DNA of 14,356 bases from Mogibacterium sp. (lineage in GTDB: Bacteria; Bacillota; Clostridia; Peptostreptococcales; Anaerovoracaceae). The stretch covers positions 1 through 14,356 of the forward strand of contig JAFREV010000173.1 of NCBI GenBank assembly GCA_017434685.1, given 5' to 3'. Under the pieces are notes generated by a model. That model did no database searches, had not been told where the DNA came from, and worked only from the letters and a program-made list of their open reading frames with translations. A program made the translations under genes and the position numbers. Shown here one piece after another: positions 7,106-14,356 of this stretch; positions within the stretch are counted from its first letter, which is position 1, and each line of letters opens with the position of its first letter.

Positions 7106-9031
7106 TTAAAATATATTCCTGCAGTATTTGTCATATACGAGTCTAAGCTCATCGAGTTTCTCTTCGATCTCTAGCTCGAGTTTACTGAGCTCTGAATAGT
7201 TCTTTTCATCTATGGCAATCCTCGCCCTCATAAGAAGCGAAGCTCTGCCCTTTTCCTCGTGACCGATGAGCGACTTGAGTTCGCTTATCCGTTCCCAATT
7301 CTTTGCATCGTATTCGTTGGTATCATCCTCGTGCAGTTTGACACAGGCACGCAGGAATTCCATCGTGTTTTGAATGTATCTGTCATGGTATTCCATGGAC
7401 CACTTGAGTATCATCTGAGCACGGTACGAGCGGAGTATCATGCAGTCGATCTCATGACCTCCCGTGATTATAGCCACCTCTTCTTTCAGGCAATCTCCGT
7501 CTCCCCATGCGAGGAAGGCCTGCCATACATTTGCAGGCGGTTTACCGAAGAGCTTCTCCCTCTCCTCCAGAGTGTAGTCGCTGTAGATATCTCTCTCCGA
7601 TCTGTACTCCCTGTTTTTCTCGAGGTAGAAATCGGAGCTGCCGTATTTCTTGCTGATCGACGCTTCGAGTTCCGTTGAGGTCTTTCGCGCTTCAAGCACC
7701 GCTCTTATGCCGTCGAGCATGGTCATGTATGTCGCGCCGATTATCAGATAGGTGTTCGTATGCGGATTAGGTGATCTCAGTTCAAATCTCGTAGCAAGAG
7801 GGTTCTTAAGGTCCCTGACAAGACCTACCAACACCGTTCTGTTACGAGACGGTGTGCTGTGATCCATTCCGAGCGAGGTAACCGTGCAAACCGGAGCCTC
7901 GTAGCCCGGCTTGAGCCTCTGGAACGAATTGTGAGTAGGCGCCACAATCGGATAAAGCTTTTCATAGTGCTTGAGAAGTCCCATTAGTGCTCCGAATCCG
8001 AGCGGACTCATGAACTCCCCTTCCTTATCCGACGGCTCGAAGAGATTGGATGTTCTTCCGTCTTTGAGCCTTGCGGCAATTCCGAAATGAGTGTGTTCTC
8101 CGGACCCCGCAACTCCGTATATCGGCTTCGGAAGGAATGTTACCTCCAGGCTGTTCATGCGGAAAACGTCGCGCACGATTTTTTTGACCTGGCTTTCGTT
8201 ATCCGCTGCCTGCATAGGATTCGAATATTTCCAGTCGATCTCAAGTTGTTCCATAATGTGGTCAAATTGTCCGGAGTTCCCCATTTTGGCCTTGACTCCG
8301 CCGACCTCCTTATGTCCCATTTCCACGCCGAATCCGTAGTGGTCGAGTATCTCAAGTGTCTGCTCGAGCGCTGTTGCCACAGGCCCGGTTACCCTCTGCC
8401 AATACTGTTCTTTGAGTTCCTGTGCGATGGAAAGCTGCTGTCTGTCCGCCCTATCTTCCGGCGTCTTGACCCAGAACTCGAGCTCCGTCGAATTGGTAAG
8501 GACCAGTTCCTCTATATCATCGAAGTTTTTAATCCCGCCTATATGTTCAAAAACATAGGGATTGTCCTTCAACAATTTCTCAAGCTCTTTAAGGAAACTC
8601 TCGATCCTGTCTTTGAGAAAAATCCTCGAGCCTACCATCTTATCTCCGTTGTGTCTGAGGAATGACGGTATCCTGAGTGTTCCCGTCGGAAGCCCGGTCT
8701 CGTAATCTCTGTTGTCGAAGTTGTATTCGACATACCAGTTCACATCGTGATCCGGCACTATATCCACGCGGGCATTTGACAGATCCGCAATTGTCGGAAG
8801 GGCTACGGAAGAACCGTCAGTCTGCACTCCGTCTCTGAGCATCTTGTCGATATCGTCCAGGAATGCGGCAACCGGAATCTTCTCATCCGTGTTGTGGCCT
8901 CCCATATCCACACCCGTAAATGAGACAAATTTAAGCTCCGGGTGAGCGATGAGCCTGGCCTTAATGGTCTCGGCATCGTGCTCATCCGGTGCAATCGTAA
9001 ACAACATTCTGTTTAAATCAAAATTAATCAT
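7106..9031 (-). CDS. glnA: Glutamine synthetase family protein, long form
   Basis: This 641-residue member of the glutamine synthetase catalytic family condenses glutamate and ammonia to glutamine using ATP. GS landmarks are present: DGSS (72-75), metal-site ELEF with Glu183/Glu185, GHKEVG with Glu242, GQFD (254-257), PKPIYG (301-306), GSGEHTHF (309-316), NRT (397-399) and RFELRSPN (415-422), whose Glu417 and Arg419 match the GSI ammonium/glutamate-site residues. Classical bacterial GSI is about 440-470 residues. Here roughly 170 extra residues follow the catalytic core, ending in a charged, probably coiled-coil tail, and the stretch between Glu242 and GQFD is longer than in GSI. I do not see the usual GSIII signature around the GSGxH motif. 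A related gamma-glutamyl ligase activity is possible. The gene starts 14 nt after the UPF0182 stop with only a weak AGAAAG Shine-Dalgarno. Confidence 0.85.
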   Translation of the reverse strand: MINFDLNRMLFTIAPDEHDAETIKARLIAHPELKFVSFTGVDMGGHNTDEKIPVAAFLDDIDKMLRDGVQTDGSSVALPTIADLSNARVDIVPDHDVNWYVEYNFDNRDYETGLPTGTLRIPSFLRHNGDKMVGSRIFLKDRIESFLKELEKLLKDNPYVFEHIGGIKNFDDIEELVLTNSTELEFWVKTPEDRADRQQLSIAQELKEQYWQRVTGPVATALEQTLEILDHYGFGVEMGHKEVGGVKAKMGNSGQFDHIMEQLEIDWKYSNPMQAADNESQVKKIVRDVFRMNSLEVTFLPKPIYGVAGSGEHTHFGIAARLKDGRTSNLFEPSDKEGEFMSPLGFGALMGLLKHYEKLYPIVAPTHNSFQRLKPGYEAPVCTVTSLGMDHSTPSRNRTVLVGLVRDLKNPLATRFELRSPNPHTNTYLIIGATYMTMLDGIRAVLEARKTSTELEASISKKYGSSDFYLEKNREYRSERDIYSDYTLEEREKLFGKPPANVWQAFLAWGDGDCLKEEVAIITGGHEIDCMILRSYRAQMILKWSMEYHDRYIQNTMEFLRACVKLHEDDTNEYDAKNWERISELKSLIGHEEKGRASLLMRARIAIDEKNYSELSKLELEIEEKLDELRLVYDKYCRNIF

Positions 9032-9045
9032 AATGTTTATGCTTT

Positions 9046-12000
9046 CTAGGCAGCTTCATCCGTCTCAGCAGCTGCATCTTCAGTGTTCGCGTCTGCTGCA
9101 GCTGCGGCTTCGGCATTTGCATTCGTGTCTGCTGCAGGTGCAGCGCTCTCGTTTGCGAGTTTGCCGAGATAGTTCTCGAGCTGCTTGATGTATTTGCCGT
9201 AGCCTTCCCAGTCGCCGTTCTTCTGAGCCTCAATGGCCTTGTTGTATGCGTTCTGGGCTTTGTTAATCAGCGACTGTACATCGTCAGACGCAGCTCCGCC
9301 ACCATCATCAACGCCGTCTATCTTATTTTCCTTATCTCCGGCATTGCTGCCAAAGAGGCTTACAAGAGCTTCTGCCAAGGTCGCCTCATATGCGATCTTA
9401 TCCTGGTAAGCCACAATTACTCTCTTGACTTCAGGAATAGCCTGGTTGGACGCTTCGAGATATACCGGCTCGACATACATCAGTGATGTGCCGATAGGTA
9501 TTACGAAGAGGTCTCCTCTCTTGTATGTTGATCCCGAGGATTTCCAGAGTGCGAAGTCTTGAGAAATCTGCGGGTTCTGGTCTATCTGCGCCTCTATCTG
9601 CATCGGTCCGTAGATGTTTTTGTTCTTAGGCATCGTGTAGACGATGAGCTGGCCGTAGTTGTCTCCGTCGTTTCGGCCCATCATAATGGCCGTCATGTTT
9701 TGCTTGGACTTAGGTGTGAACGGAACCATGTTGATGAATTCCGCACCTTCCTCTGTATCCGGCAAATTGAATACATAGTAACTCGGCTCCATCTGAACCT
9801 GCTCGGTGCCATAGATGTGATGCGCGATATCCCAGAGGTCCTCCTTTTGGTAGAAGACCTTGACCTCGTTCATGTGGTACTTTGTGTAAACCTCAGCCTG
9901 AATCTTGAACATTGTGTTCGGGTATCTGAGGTGCTTGCGAAGCTCGTCGCTGATCTCGCTCGACGACTTGAAGAGTTTAGGATAAATCTTCTGGTAGGTC
10001 TTGGCAATCGGATCATCATCGTCAACTATGTAGAAGTCAACCGTGCCCTCGTATGCATCCACGACTACCTTGACAGAGTTTCTGATGTAGTTCGTTCCGT
10101 TGATCTCACCGGTGTACGGCTCTGAGTACGGATACTTGCTGCTCGTTGTGTAGGCGTCGAGTATCCAATAGAGTTTGCCGTCGATTATGGTCATGTACGG
10201 ATCTTCCTCGTAAGAAAGATACGGCATAATTCTCCTTACTCTGTCGACAACAGATCTTGTGTACATAATCTTCGAGTTCGAAGTGATGTTAGATGACACG
10301 AGTATGTTGATGCTTCCCTCTCTCATCGCATAGAGAATTCTGTTGAGGAGGTTCAGCTTAATGCCGTGTTTGCCCTCATACTCTGTGTATTTATTTTCAC
10401 TTCCGTCCGGATAGTCGAACTCGGATTCCTTGGTGTTTACAATTATGTAGTCCTTGGTGAGTTCGCCGAAGTATATCTCAGGTCTGTCGATCTTGAGTTC
10501 TGCAACATTGGTCTCCGGCGGGATGTTGCCCTCAACTACATCCGGCTGGCCCGAAGCAGTAACCGTATCTACCTGTGATACGGCAACTCCGTAACCGTGC
10601 GTGTACTTGAGGTGTTTATTAATCCACGTATTGGAAATCTTATCCTCGTCGATTTCTCTGGCCGAAAGATAAGTCTGTGTGATGTTGTTGTTTATTGTGT
10701 ACCTGTCGATATCTACATCGTTGAATCTGTAGTACTGACGGATACTCTGAGTCTGGTTGTAGAAATCCTCAACCGGCTCGTAGTCGTTGATTCTGATGTT
10801 GCCGATAGTCTCTTCGTTGCTAGTGATGGTCTCGGCATTGAGAGAATCATCTGCTTTATATGTGGCAACCCTTACATCATCTACGCCGTAAGCGTGCCTC
10901 GTGTACTCGATGTTGCTCTCGAGATACTTGGACTCTTTGTTGATTTCGTCCGGGCTTACGATGAGCGTCTGTACTGCTTTGCCCGCTGCATTACCGAGCA
11001 CGAATACGAGAACCATGATTACAGGAATCTTGAGAAGTTTCGTAATCTCGCCCTTCTTAATATGTATGGCAAGCGTAACCGCTCCGATGACCGAAAGCAT
11101 CATAATGACGCGGTAAAGCCAAAGCGTTACGTTTACATCCACAAAACCCGCGCCGTATACAGCGCCTGTATGTGTGTGCAGCAGGTCGAACTGCTTAAGG
11201 AAGAAGTCCGCCGCGAGCATAATGTAGAAGATAACACCGAGGATTATGAGTTTGCCGCTTGCGATATCCATCAGATGTTCAAGATTGCTGTTATTAATGT
11301 CCACATTGCGACCCTTGGCCTTTTTGTGGTTTTTATCGAAAGCTGTGCCTACTGCATTCTTGGCAGCTCTTCCCATTCTTCCGATGACGGAGTGGTCTAT
11401 CGGAGTGCGGTAGATAACCTTTGGTTCGCTTTCTTCCTCTTCCTCGAAGATTTCTTCTGCGGTGGACGGACCATCATCATGCTTAAAGAAATCCGGGGTT
11501 CTTACCGTAAGAAGATACGCATAGTACATGAGAGTGACCACTGCCATACCGATTACGGAGGCAAGTATTATCTCATTTAATTTGTCATACCAGTCGAGGT
11601 TGAAAATGTAGAAACCGATGTCCTGATTAAACAGCGGATCTTTGAGTCCGAATTTCGTTGAGTTTACCGACTTGAGATATGTCAGCCAGGTTCCGCTCGT
11701 TGCGAATACCGCTGTCAGAGCTCCAAACAGTGCCGACAGGCCCCATGAAACTCTGTTGATTTTCTTTGCGTTCGGAATCTCGTGTGATTCTACCTTCTTA
11801 AAATACCCATTTTTGAGCGTCCTGAGATAGAACCTCGCCAGAAGCGTCATAACGACAAATACAGGCCCCGCAATAGTAAGCTGGGTGATGAGTTTTTTCC
11901 AGAATACGGATGTATATCCGAGATCTTTGAACCAAAGCCAGTCTGTAATAAACCCGACCGTAAGAAGCAGGAACGCCAGCGCGACCGCTATAATCATCAA

Positions 12001-12102
12001 AATGAAAGACAAACCTTTGCGAGGCGCCTTGCGTCTGCTTTTCAGTTCATCTACCTTGGCCGCTCTTCTGGCCCTCTGTGTTTCCTTTGTATAGACTGCC
12101 AA
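9046..12102 (-). CDS. UPF0182 family membrane protein
   Basis: This 1018-residue integral membrane protein belongs to the uncharacterised UPF0182 family. The start is TTG at 12100-12102, chosen because AAGGAGG (complement of 12111-12117) sits 8 nt upstream; an in-frame ATG at 12180 would place a strong hairpin inside the coding sequence. Seven probable membrane segments lie near 31-52, 71-91, 119-143, 175-198, 283-302, 324-347 and 357-377, with a charged loop at 205-270. Family hallmarks are TDWLWFKDLGYTSVFW (53-68) and the segment after the last helix, DEINKESKYLESNIEYTRHAYG (385-406). The remaining 600 residues form a large domain, presumably outside the membrane. A helical GDWEGYGKYIKQLENYL motif follows, then an Ala/Asp/Glu-rich low-complexity tail. 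Its function is not known. It lies between the acidic anchored protein and glutamine synthetase in one operon. Confidence 0.92.
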   Translation of the reverse strand: MAVYTKETQRARRAAKVDELKSRRKAPRKGLSFILMIIAVALAFLLLTVGFITDWLWFKDLGYTSVFWKKLITQLTIAGPVFVVMTLLARFYLRTLKNGYFKKVESHEIPNAKKINRVSWGLSALFGALTAVFATSGTWLTYLKSVNSTKFGLKDPLFNQDIGFYIFNLDWYDKLNEIILASVIGMAVVTLMYYAYLLTVRTPDFFKHDDGPSTAEEIFEEEEESEPKVIYRTPIDHSVIGRMGRAAKNAVGTAFDKNHKKAKGRNVDINNSNLEHLMDIASGKLIILGVIFYIMLAADFFLKQFDLLHTHTGAVYGAGFVDVNVTLWLYRVIMMLSVIGAVTLAIHIKKGEITKLLKIPVIMVLVFVLGNAAGKAVQTLIVSPDEINKESKYLESNIEYTRHAYGVDDVRVATYKADDSLNAETITSNEETIGNIRINDYEPVEDFYNQTQSIRQYYRFNDVDIDRYTINNNITQTYLSAREIDEDKISNTWINKHLKYTHGYGVAVSQVDTVTASGQPDVVEGNIPPETNVAELKIDRPEIYFGELTKDYIIVNTKESEFDYPDGSENKYTEYEGKHGIKLNLLNRILYAMREGSINILVSSNITSNSKIMYTRSVVDRVRRIMPYLSYEEDPYMTIIDGKLYWILDAYTTSSKYPYSEPYTGEINGTNYIRNSVKVVVDAYEGTVDFYIVDDDDPIAKTYQKIYPKLFKSSSEISDELRKHLRYPNTMFKIQAEVYTKYHMNEVKVFYQKEDLWDIAHHIYGTEQVQMEPSYYVFNLPDTEEGAEFINMVPFTPKSKQNMTAIMMGRNDGDNYGQLIVYTMPKNKNIYGPMQIEAQIDQNPQISQDFALWKSSGSTYKRGDLFVIPIGTSLMYVEPVYLEASNQAIPEVKRVIVAYQDKIAYEATLAEALVSLFGSNAGDKENKIDGVDDGGGAASDDVQSLINKAQNAYNKAIEAQKNGDWEGYGKYIKQLENYLGKLANESAAPAADTNANAEAAAAADANTEDAAAETDEAA

Positions 12103-12110
12103 TTTATTGT

Positions 12111-12117
12111 CCTCCTT
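12111..12117 (-). promoter_or_regulatory. Strong ribosome binding site setting a TTG start for the UPF0182 gene
   Basis: The reverse strand reads AAGGAGG, then 8 nt, then TTG (12100-12102). This is a full-length Shine-Dalgarno with ideal spacing. No comparable site precedes the in-frame ATG at 12180, which lies one base from the upstream gene's stop. The protein should therefore begin (M)AVYTKETQRA. Confidence 0.85.
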
Positions 12118-12126
12118 ACAAAAGTA

Positions 12127-12150
12127 CAGCGGCAGCGTCAGCTGCCGCTG
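12127..12150 (-). terminator. 10-bp GC-rich hairpin between the acidic protein and UPF0182 genes
   Basis: On the reverse strand, CAGCGGCAGC and GCTGCCGCTG pair perfectly around a TGAC tetraloop. The hairpin lies about 30 nt after the upstream stop codon (12182-12184) and 9 nt before the Shine-Dalgarno of the UPF0182 gene. The following bases, TACTTTTG, form only a weak U-run, so it may be a partial terminator, an RNA-processing or stability element, or a translation-modulating hairpin. With no room for a separate promoter between the genes, some read-through is expected. Confidence 0.55.
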
Positions 12151-12181
12151 CAAGTTTATACAATCTTCATGCGAATGCAAC

Positions 12182-14356
12182 TTAGAGTAATCTGTATCCT
12201 CCGAATGTATTTATCGCACTAAAGCGACTTGTAAGATCCTCAATGAATGAATCAATAGCAACTGCCGGTCCGCTCATCGGTGCAAGGTGCAGAATAAGGA
12301 TAACGGCAAGCAGTACAACGAGGAGAATAGCAACTATGACCGCGAGTATTGTAAGAATTGTGCTTCCTCCGTCCACATTCTCATACTCAACCTGTGGGTC
12401 AGCAGACTTCGCAGCTTCTTTTTTAGCCTTCTTCTCGGCTTTCTTAGCAGCCTTCTTCTCAGCTTTTGTGAGCGCTGCACCTGCTGCTGCGCCTGCTGCT
12501 ACAGTTCCTGCTGCTTCACCAAGACCGAAGCTTTTTTCTTCAGTGCCTTTTACATTGAAGCCGGAGTTATCCTCGGCATTCTTTGCAATCTCTGCGAGGT
12601 CTTCAGGCATATTCACCTGATAGATTGTTGCGTCCTCAACCGGTTTAGACTCAGCAGCGATCTCCTCAAGTATAGGCTCCGCTCCTACGAGTCCCATTGT
12701 TAGCTCTTTCTGCTCAGGAATTGTAGATTCGGCAGCGGCCTCCTTTATTTCTCCGACTATTGCTGCGCTTACACCCGCTGTTTCAGCGACCGGTGCAGCC
12801 TCTTCAGGTACTTCTATATGCTCTCCCTTGAGCCTGCTGTACTCTTCGTCAAGGAGTCTCTGAAATTCTTCGTTCTTTCTGTACAGAGTGTAAAACTTGT
12901 CAATTTTCTTTGTAGTCTCCGCCTCTGTATCACCACCTGCCGATGGTCCGAATATATCCTTTTCAAGATCTTCGAGTGATACAGCATCTGTAGTTTTCGG
13001 CTCTTCAACTACCGGCGTCTCGACAATCGGCTCTGCCACAGGCTCAACAGCCGGCGTCTCAGCTACAGGCTCTGCCACAGGCTCAACAACAGGGGCCTCT
13101 ACGACCGGTTCTGCCACAGGCTCAACTATCGATGCTTCAAAGACAGGCTCTGCCTGCACTGCTTCCTCAACTTTTTCAGTTTCTTTTGTTTCAGTGACAA
13201 AGTCTTCGAGACTTATCACAGCAGGTTCAGCTGCTGTAGGTTCTTCCGGCGTCTCCTCCATTGGCATCTCTGTAACCGCCGGAGCGAATCCGACTACAGG
13301 ACTATCGTCCTGATTTTCCTTTGGTGTGAATGCTGCAAGCAACGCGTCTTCTGCTTTATGTTCAGTCAAATCAGCAGCTGTCTCGATCACAGGTTCTGCA
13401 ATCGGCTCTACCACGGGAGGCTCAACTACAGGCTCTTCTCTATGCTCTGCAACTTCGATAGACGGCGTCTCAACTACAGGCTCAGCTACCGGTGCTGCAG
13501 GTTCGCTTGCAGGTGTGAGTCCCGCAAACATTTCGTCATCTTCCGGAGTTATCTCAGGCTCAAACATAAAATCATCAAATGTCGGCTCTGATGCAGGCTC
13601 AACAACCGGAGTTGTTGGCTCGCTTGCAGGAGTCAGACTATCGAATACGGCATTATCTGCCGGAGTTACTTCAGGTTCAAATGTGAAATCTGCTCCAAGC
13701 GCCTCGAACGAGTCTTCCTCTGCAGGTTCTTCTTCCTGTGCAGGAACGACCTCTTCAGGCTCTTCAGATTCAGGCTCCTCAGTTTCATTTTCTTCAAGAA
13801 GTGAAGGATCAATCTCAACTGTACCTGTCAGCTCTGCAAGCCTTTTCTTGAGTGCTTCAATTTCAGCTTCTTCGTCGGCAGGAGCTGCTATGGTCATGCC
13901 TGTTTTCTTTTGCTCAGGCTCTGTCATCTCCGTAAAAAGCTCATCCTCGTCAATTGGCTCATCTGCCTCATCGTCATCATCTTCGTCATACTCAGCTGCA
14001 TGAGCATCTATTCTGGAAATGCGGTCTGATCTTGGTGGCTCAGACAGTTCAAGATAGAGGTCTTCATCGAGGTAAGCGTCTTCTGCGGACTCTTCATGCG
14101 CCTCCTCTGTAAAAGGTTCAGACACTTCCTCTGCAACAGGCTCAGGAGCAGCATGTTTTTCAACGGCAGGTTCCTCAAATGCAAAACTCTCAACTTCCGG
14201 CTCCTCAGCAGGAAGTTCAACCGTCTCTTCTCTTTCAACTTCTACTACTTCATCCTTACCTGCACCAAATCCCACTGCTTTTTTAAGGAAATCTGGGAGT
14301 TCGAACTTTGCAGGAGCAGGTTCTTTTTCAGGAACTGCTTTTTCCTCTGCTGTCTG
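12182..14356 (-). CDS. Acidic repeat-rich protein with a single C-terminal membrane anchor (5' end outside window)
   Basis: The reading frame stays open to the window edge, so the true start lies beyond 14356; a GTG at 14273-14275 is internal, not a start. The visible 724 residues fall into four parts. The first is a long, very acidic Glu/Pro/Val/Ala-rich region with tandem repeats (roughly the first 600 residues). A Lys/Ala-rich patch (coding about 12405-12471, for example KAEKKAAKKAEKKAKK) follows. One hydrophobic segment of about 25 residues (coding about 12285-12363) comes next, then a 30-odd-residue tail ending FGGYRLL. The basic patch before the helix predicts a cytoplasmic N-terminus and an outside C-terminus. 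Low complexity suggests an intrinsically disordered spacer. I recognise no enzyme domain and cannot assign a function. It is upstream of and probably cotranscribed with the UPF0182 gene; a scaffold for the envelope protein is only a guess. Confidence 0.85.
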   Translation of the reverse strand, partial: QTAEEKAVPEKEPAPAKFELPDFLKKAVGFGAGKDEVVEVEREETVELPAEEPEVESFAFEEPAVEKHAAPEPVAEEVSEPFTEEAHEESAEDAYLDEDLYLELSEPPRSDRISRIDAHAAEYDEDDDDEADEPIDEDELFTEMTEPEQKKTGMTIAAPADEEAEIEALKKRLAELTGTVEIDPSLLEENETEEPESEEPEEVVPAQEEEPAEEDSFEALGADFTFEPEVTPADNAVFDSLTPASEPTTPVVEPASEPTFDDFMFEPEITPEDDEMFAGLTPASEPAAPVAEPVVETPSIEVAEHREEPVVEPPVVEPIAEPVIETAADLTEHKAEDALLAAFTPKENQDDSPVVGFAPAVTEMPMEETPEEPTAAEPAVISLEDFVTETKETEKVEEAVQAEPVFEASIVEPVAEPVVEAPVVEPVAEPVAETPAVEPVAEPIVETPVVEEPKTTDAVSLEDLEKDIFGPSAGGDTEAETTKKIDKFYTLYRKNEEFQRLLDEEYSRLKGEHIEVPEEAAPVAETAGVSAAIVGEIKEAAAESTIPEQKELTMGLVGAEPILEEIAAESKPVEDATIYQVNMPEDLAEIAKNAEDNSGFNVKGTEEKSFGLGEAAGTVAAGAAAGAALTKAEKKAAKKAEKKAKKEAAKSADPQVEYENVDGGSTILTILAVIVAILLVVLLAVILILHLAPMSGPAVAIDSFIEDLTSRFSAINTFGGYRLL
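13013..13129 (-). repeat. Three tandem 39-bp (13-residue) repeats in the acidic protein
   Basis: Three consecutive 13-residue units read IVEPVAEPVVEAP, VVEPVAEPVAETP and AVEPVAEPIVETP, filling exactly 117 bp. Blocks of 21 bases at 13029-13049, 13068-13088 and 13107-13127 are identical (first two) or differ by two bases (third), always 39 bp apart. Similar DNA identity implies recent slippage or unequal crossover. Looser relatives of the VEPVAEPV unit occur elsewhere in the protein. Confidence 0.9.
13454..13687 (-). repeat. Tandem duplication of a 39-residue unit in the acidic protein
   Basis: Two adjacent 117-bp units (13571-13687 and 13454-13570) each encode 39 residues with a shared skeleton: F-x-FEPE-[VI]-TP, then xxxx-F-xx-LTPASEP, then a Pro/Val/Glu stretch. 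Key matches are FEPEVTP against FEPEITP and LTPASEP in both. The DNA is more diverged than in the 39-bp array. The unit length is three times the 13-residue repeat. Confidence 0.8.

Noticed and set aside
6540..7109. A 189-residue forward frame overlapping serS
   Set aside because: It is antisense to the helical arm of serS, which has intact motifs; it is a shadow frame.
10597..11580. A 327-residue forward open frame
   Set aside because: It lies entirely antisense to the UPF0182 gene, has no Shine-Dalgarno and no family resemblance, and its composition looks like a shadow frame.
12103..12180. A 26-residue N-terminal extension of the UPF0182 protein from ATG 12180
   Set aside because: It contains a perfect hairpin and the AAGGAGG ribosome binding site for the downstream TTG, and UPF0182 proteins normally begin shortly before the first membrane helix.
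13013..13129. CRISPR-like array
   Set aside because: The regular 39-bp spacing comes from in-frame tandem coding repeats without unique spacers, and no cas genes are present.
12897..14003. Long forward open frames rich in Ser/Thr/Gly (TGSATGST-like repeats)
   Set aside because: They are exact antisense images of the repetitive acidic gene. Repeat-driven composition keeps the opposite frames open, and no ribosome binding site or recognisable domain supports them.
14273..14275. GTG as the start of the acidic protein
   Set aside because: The frame is open to the window edge with matching composition (for example FELPDFLKKA just upstream) and no ribosome binding site at the GTG, so the gene is truncated by the window.

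Overview
The window reads as ordinary chromosomal DNA of an anaerobic, low-to-mid-GC Firmicute, most likely a gut or oral Clostridia member. The evidence is a UPF0182-family membrane protein, a two-subunit oxygen-sensitive Fe-S hydratase of the TtdAB/class I fumarase type, a Gram-positive lipoprotein transporter, strong GGAGG-type ribosome binding sites and several TTG starts. No rRNA, tRNA, transposase, phage gene or CRISPR array is visible, so nothing points to a mobile island. The taxonomic call is inference from gene content only.

Layout. Positions 1-60 hold the last codons of an unidentified upstream gene. A forward operon (110-2545) follows: a family 3 amino-acid-binding lipoprotein, a polar amino acid ABC permease, and a dimethylarginine dimethylaminohydrolase (DDAH)-type enzyme with all catalytic residues. 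No ABC ATPase is encoded beside them. The operon runs convergently into, and overlaps by 15 bp, a reverse-strand pair (2531-4078) that encodes the beta and alpha subunits of a dehydratase most like L(+)-tartrate dehydratase. A divergent intergenic region (4079-4252) carries a near-consensus promoter for a forward Orn/Lys/Arg decarboxylase (4253-5758), which ends at a bidirectional intrinsic terminator.

From 5823 to the right edge everything is on the reverse strand and forms one probable transcription unit. In transcription order it holds: a very acidic, repeat-rich protein with one C-terminal membrane anchor (5' end outside the window); a UPF0182 membrane protein; an unusually long glutamine synthetase; and seryl-tRNA synthetase. 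Spacings are 79 nt (with a hairpin), 14 nt and 11 nt.

How the genes may work together. The left operon suggests uptake of arginine or methylated arginine followed by hydrolysis to citrulline and an amine. The basic amino acid decarboxylase nearby would fit a wider arginine/polyamine theme but is separately transcribed. The right operon joins housekeeping genes (glnA-like, serS) to two envelope proteins of unknown function; that pairing is the least explained part of the window. I see no clear novel defence or mobile system.
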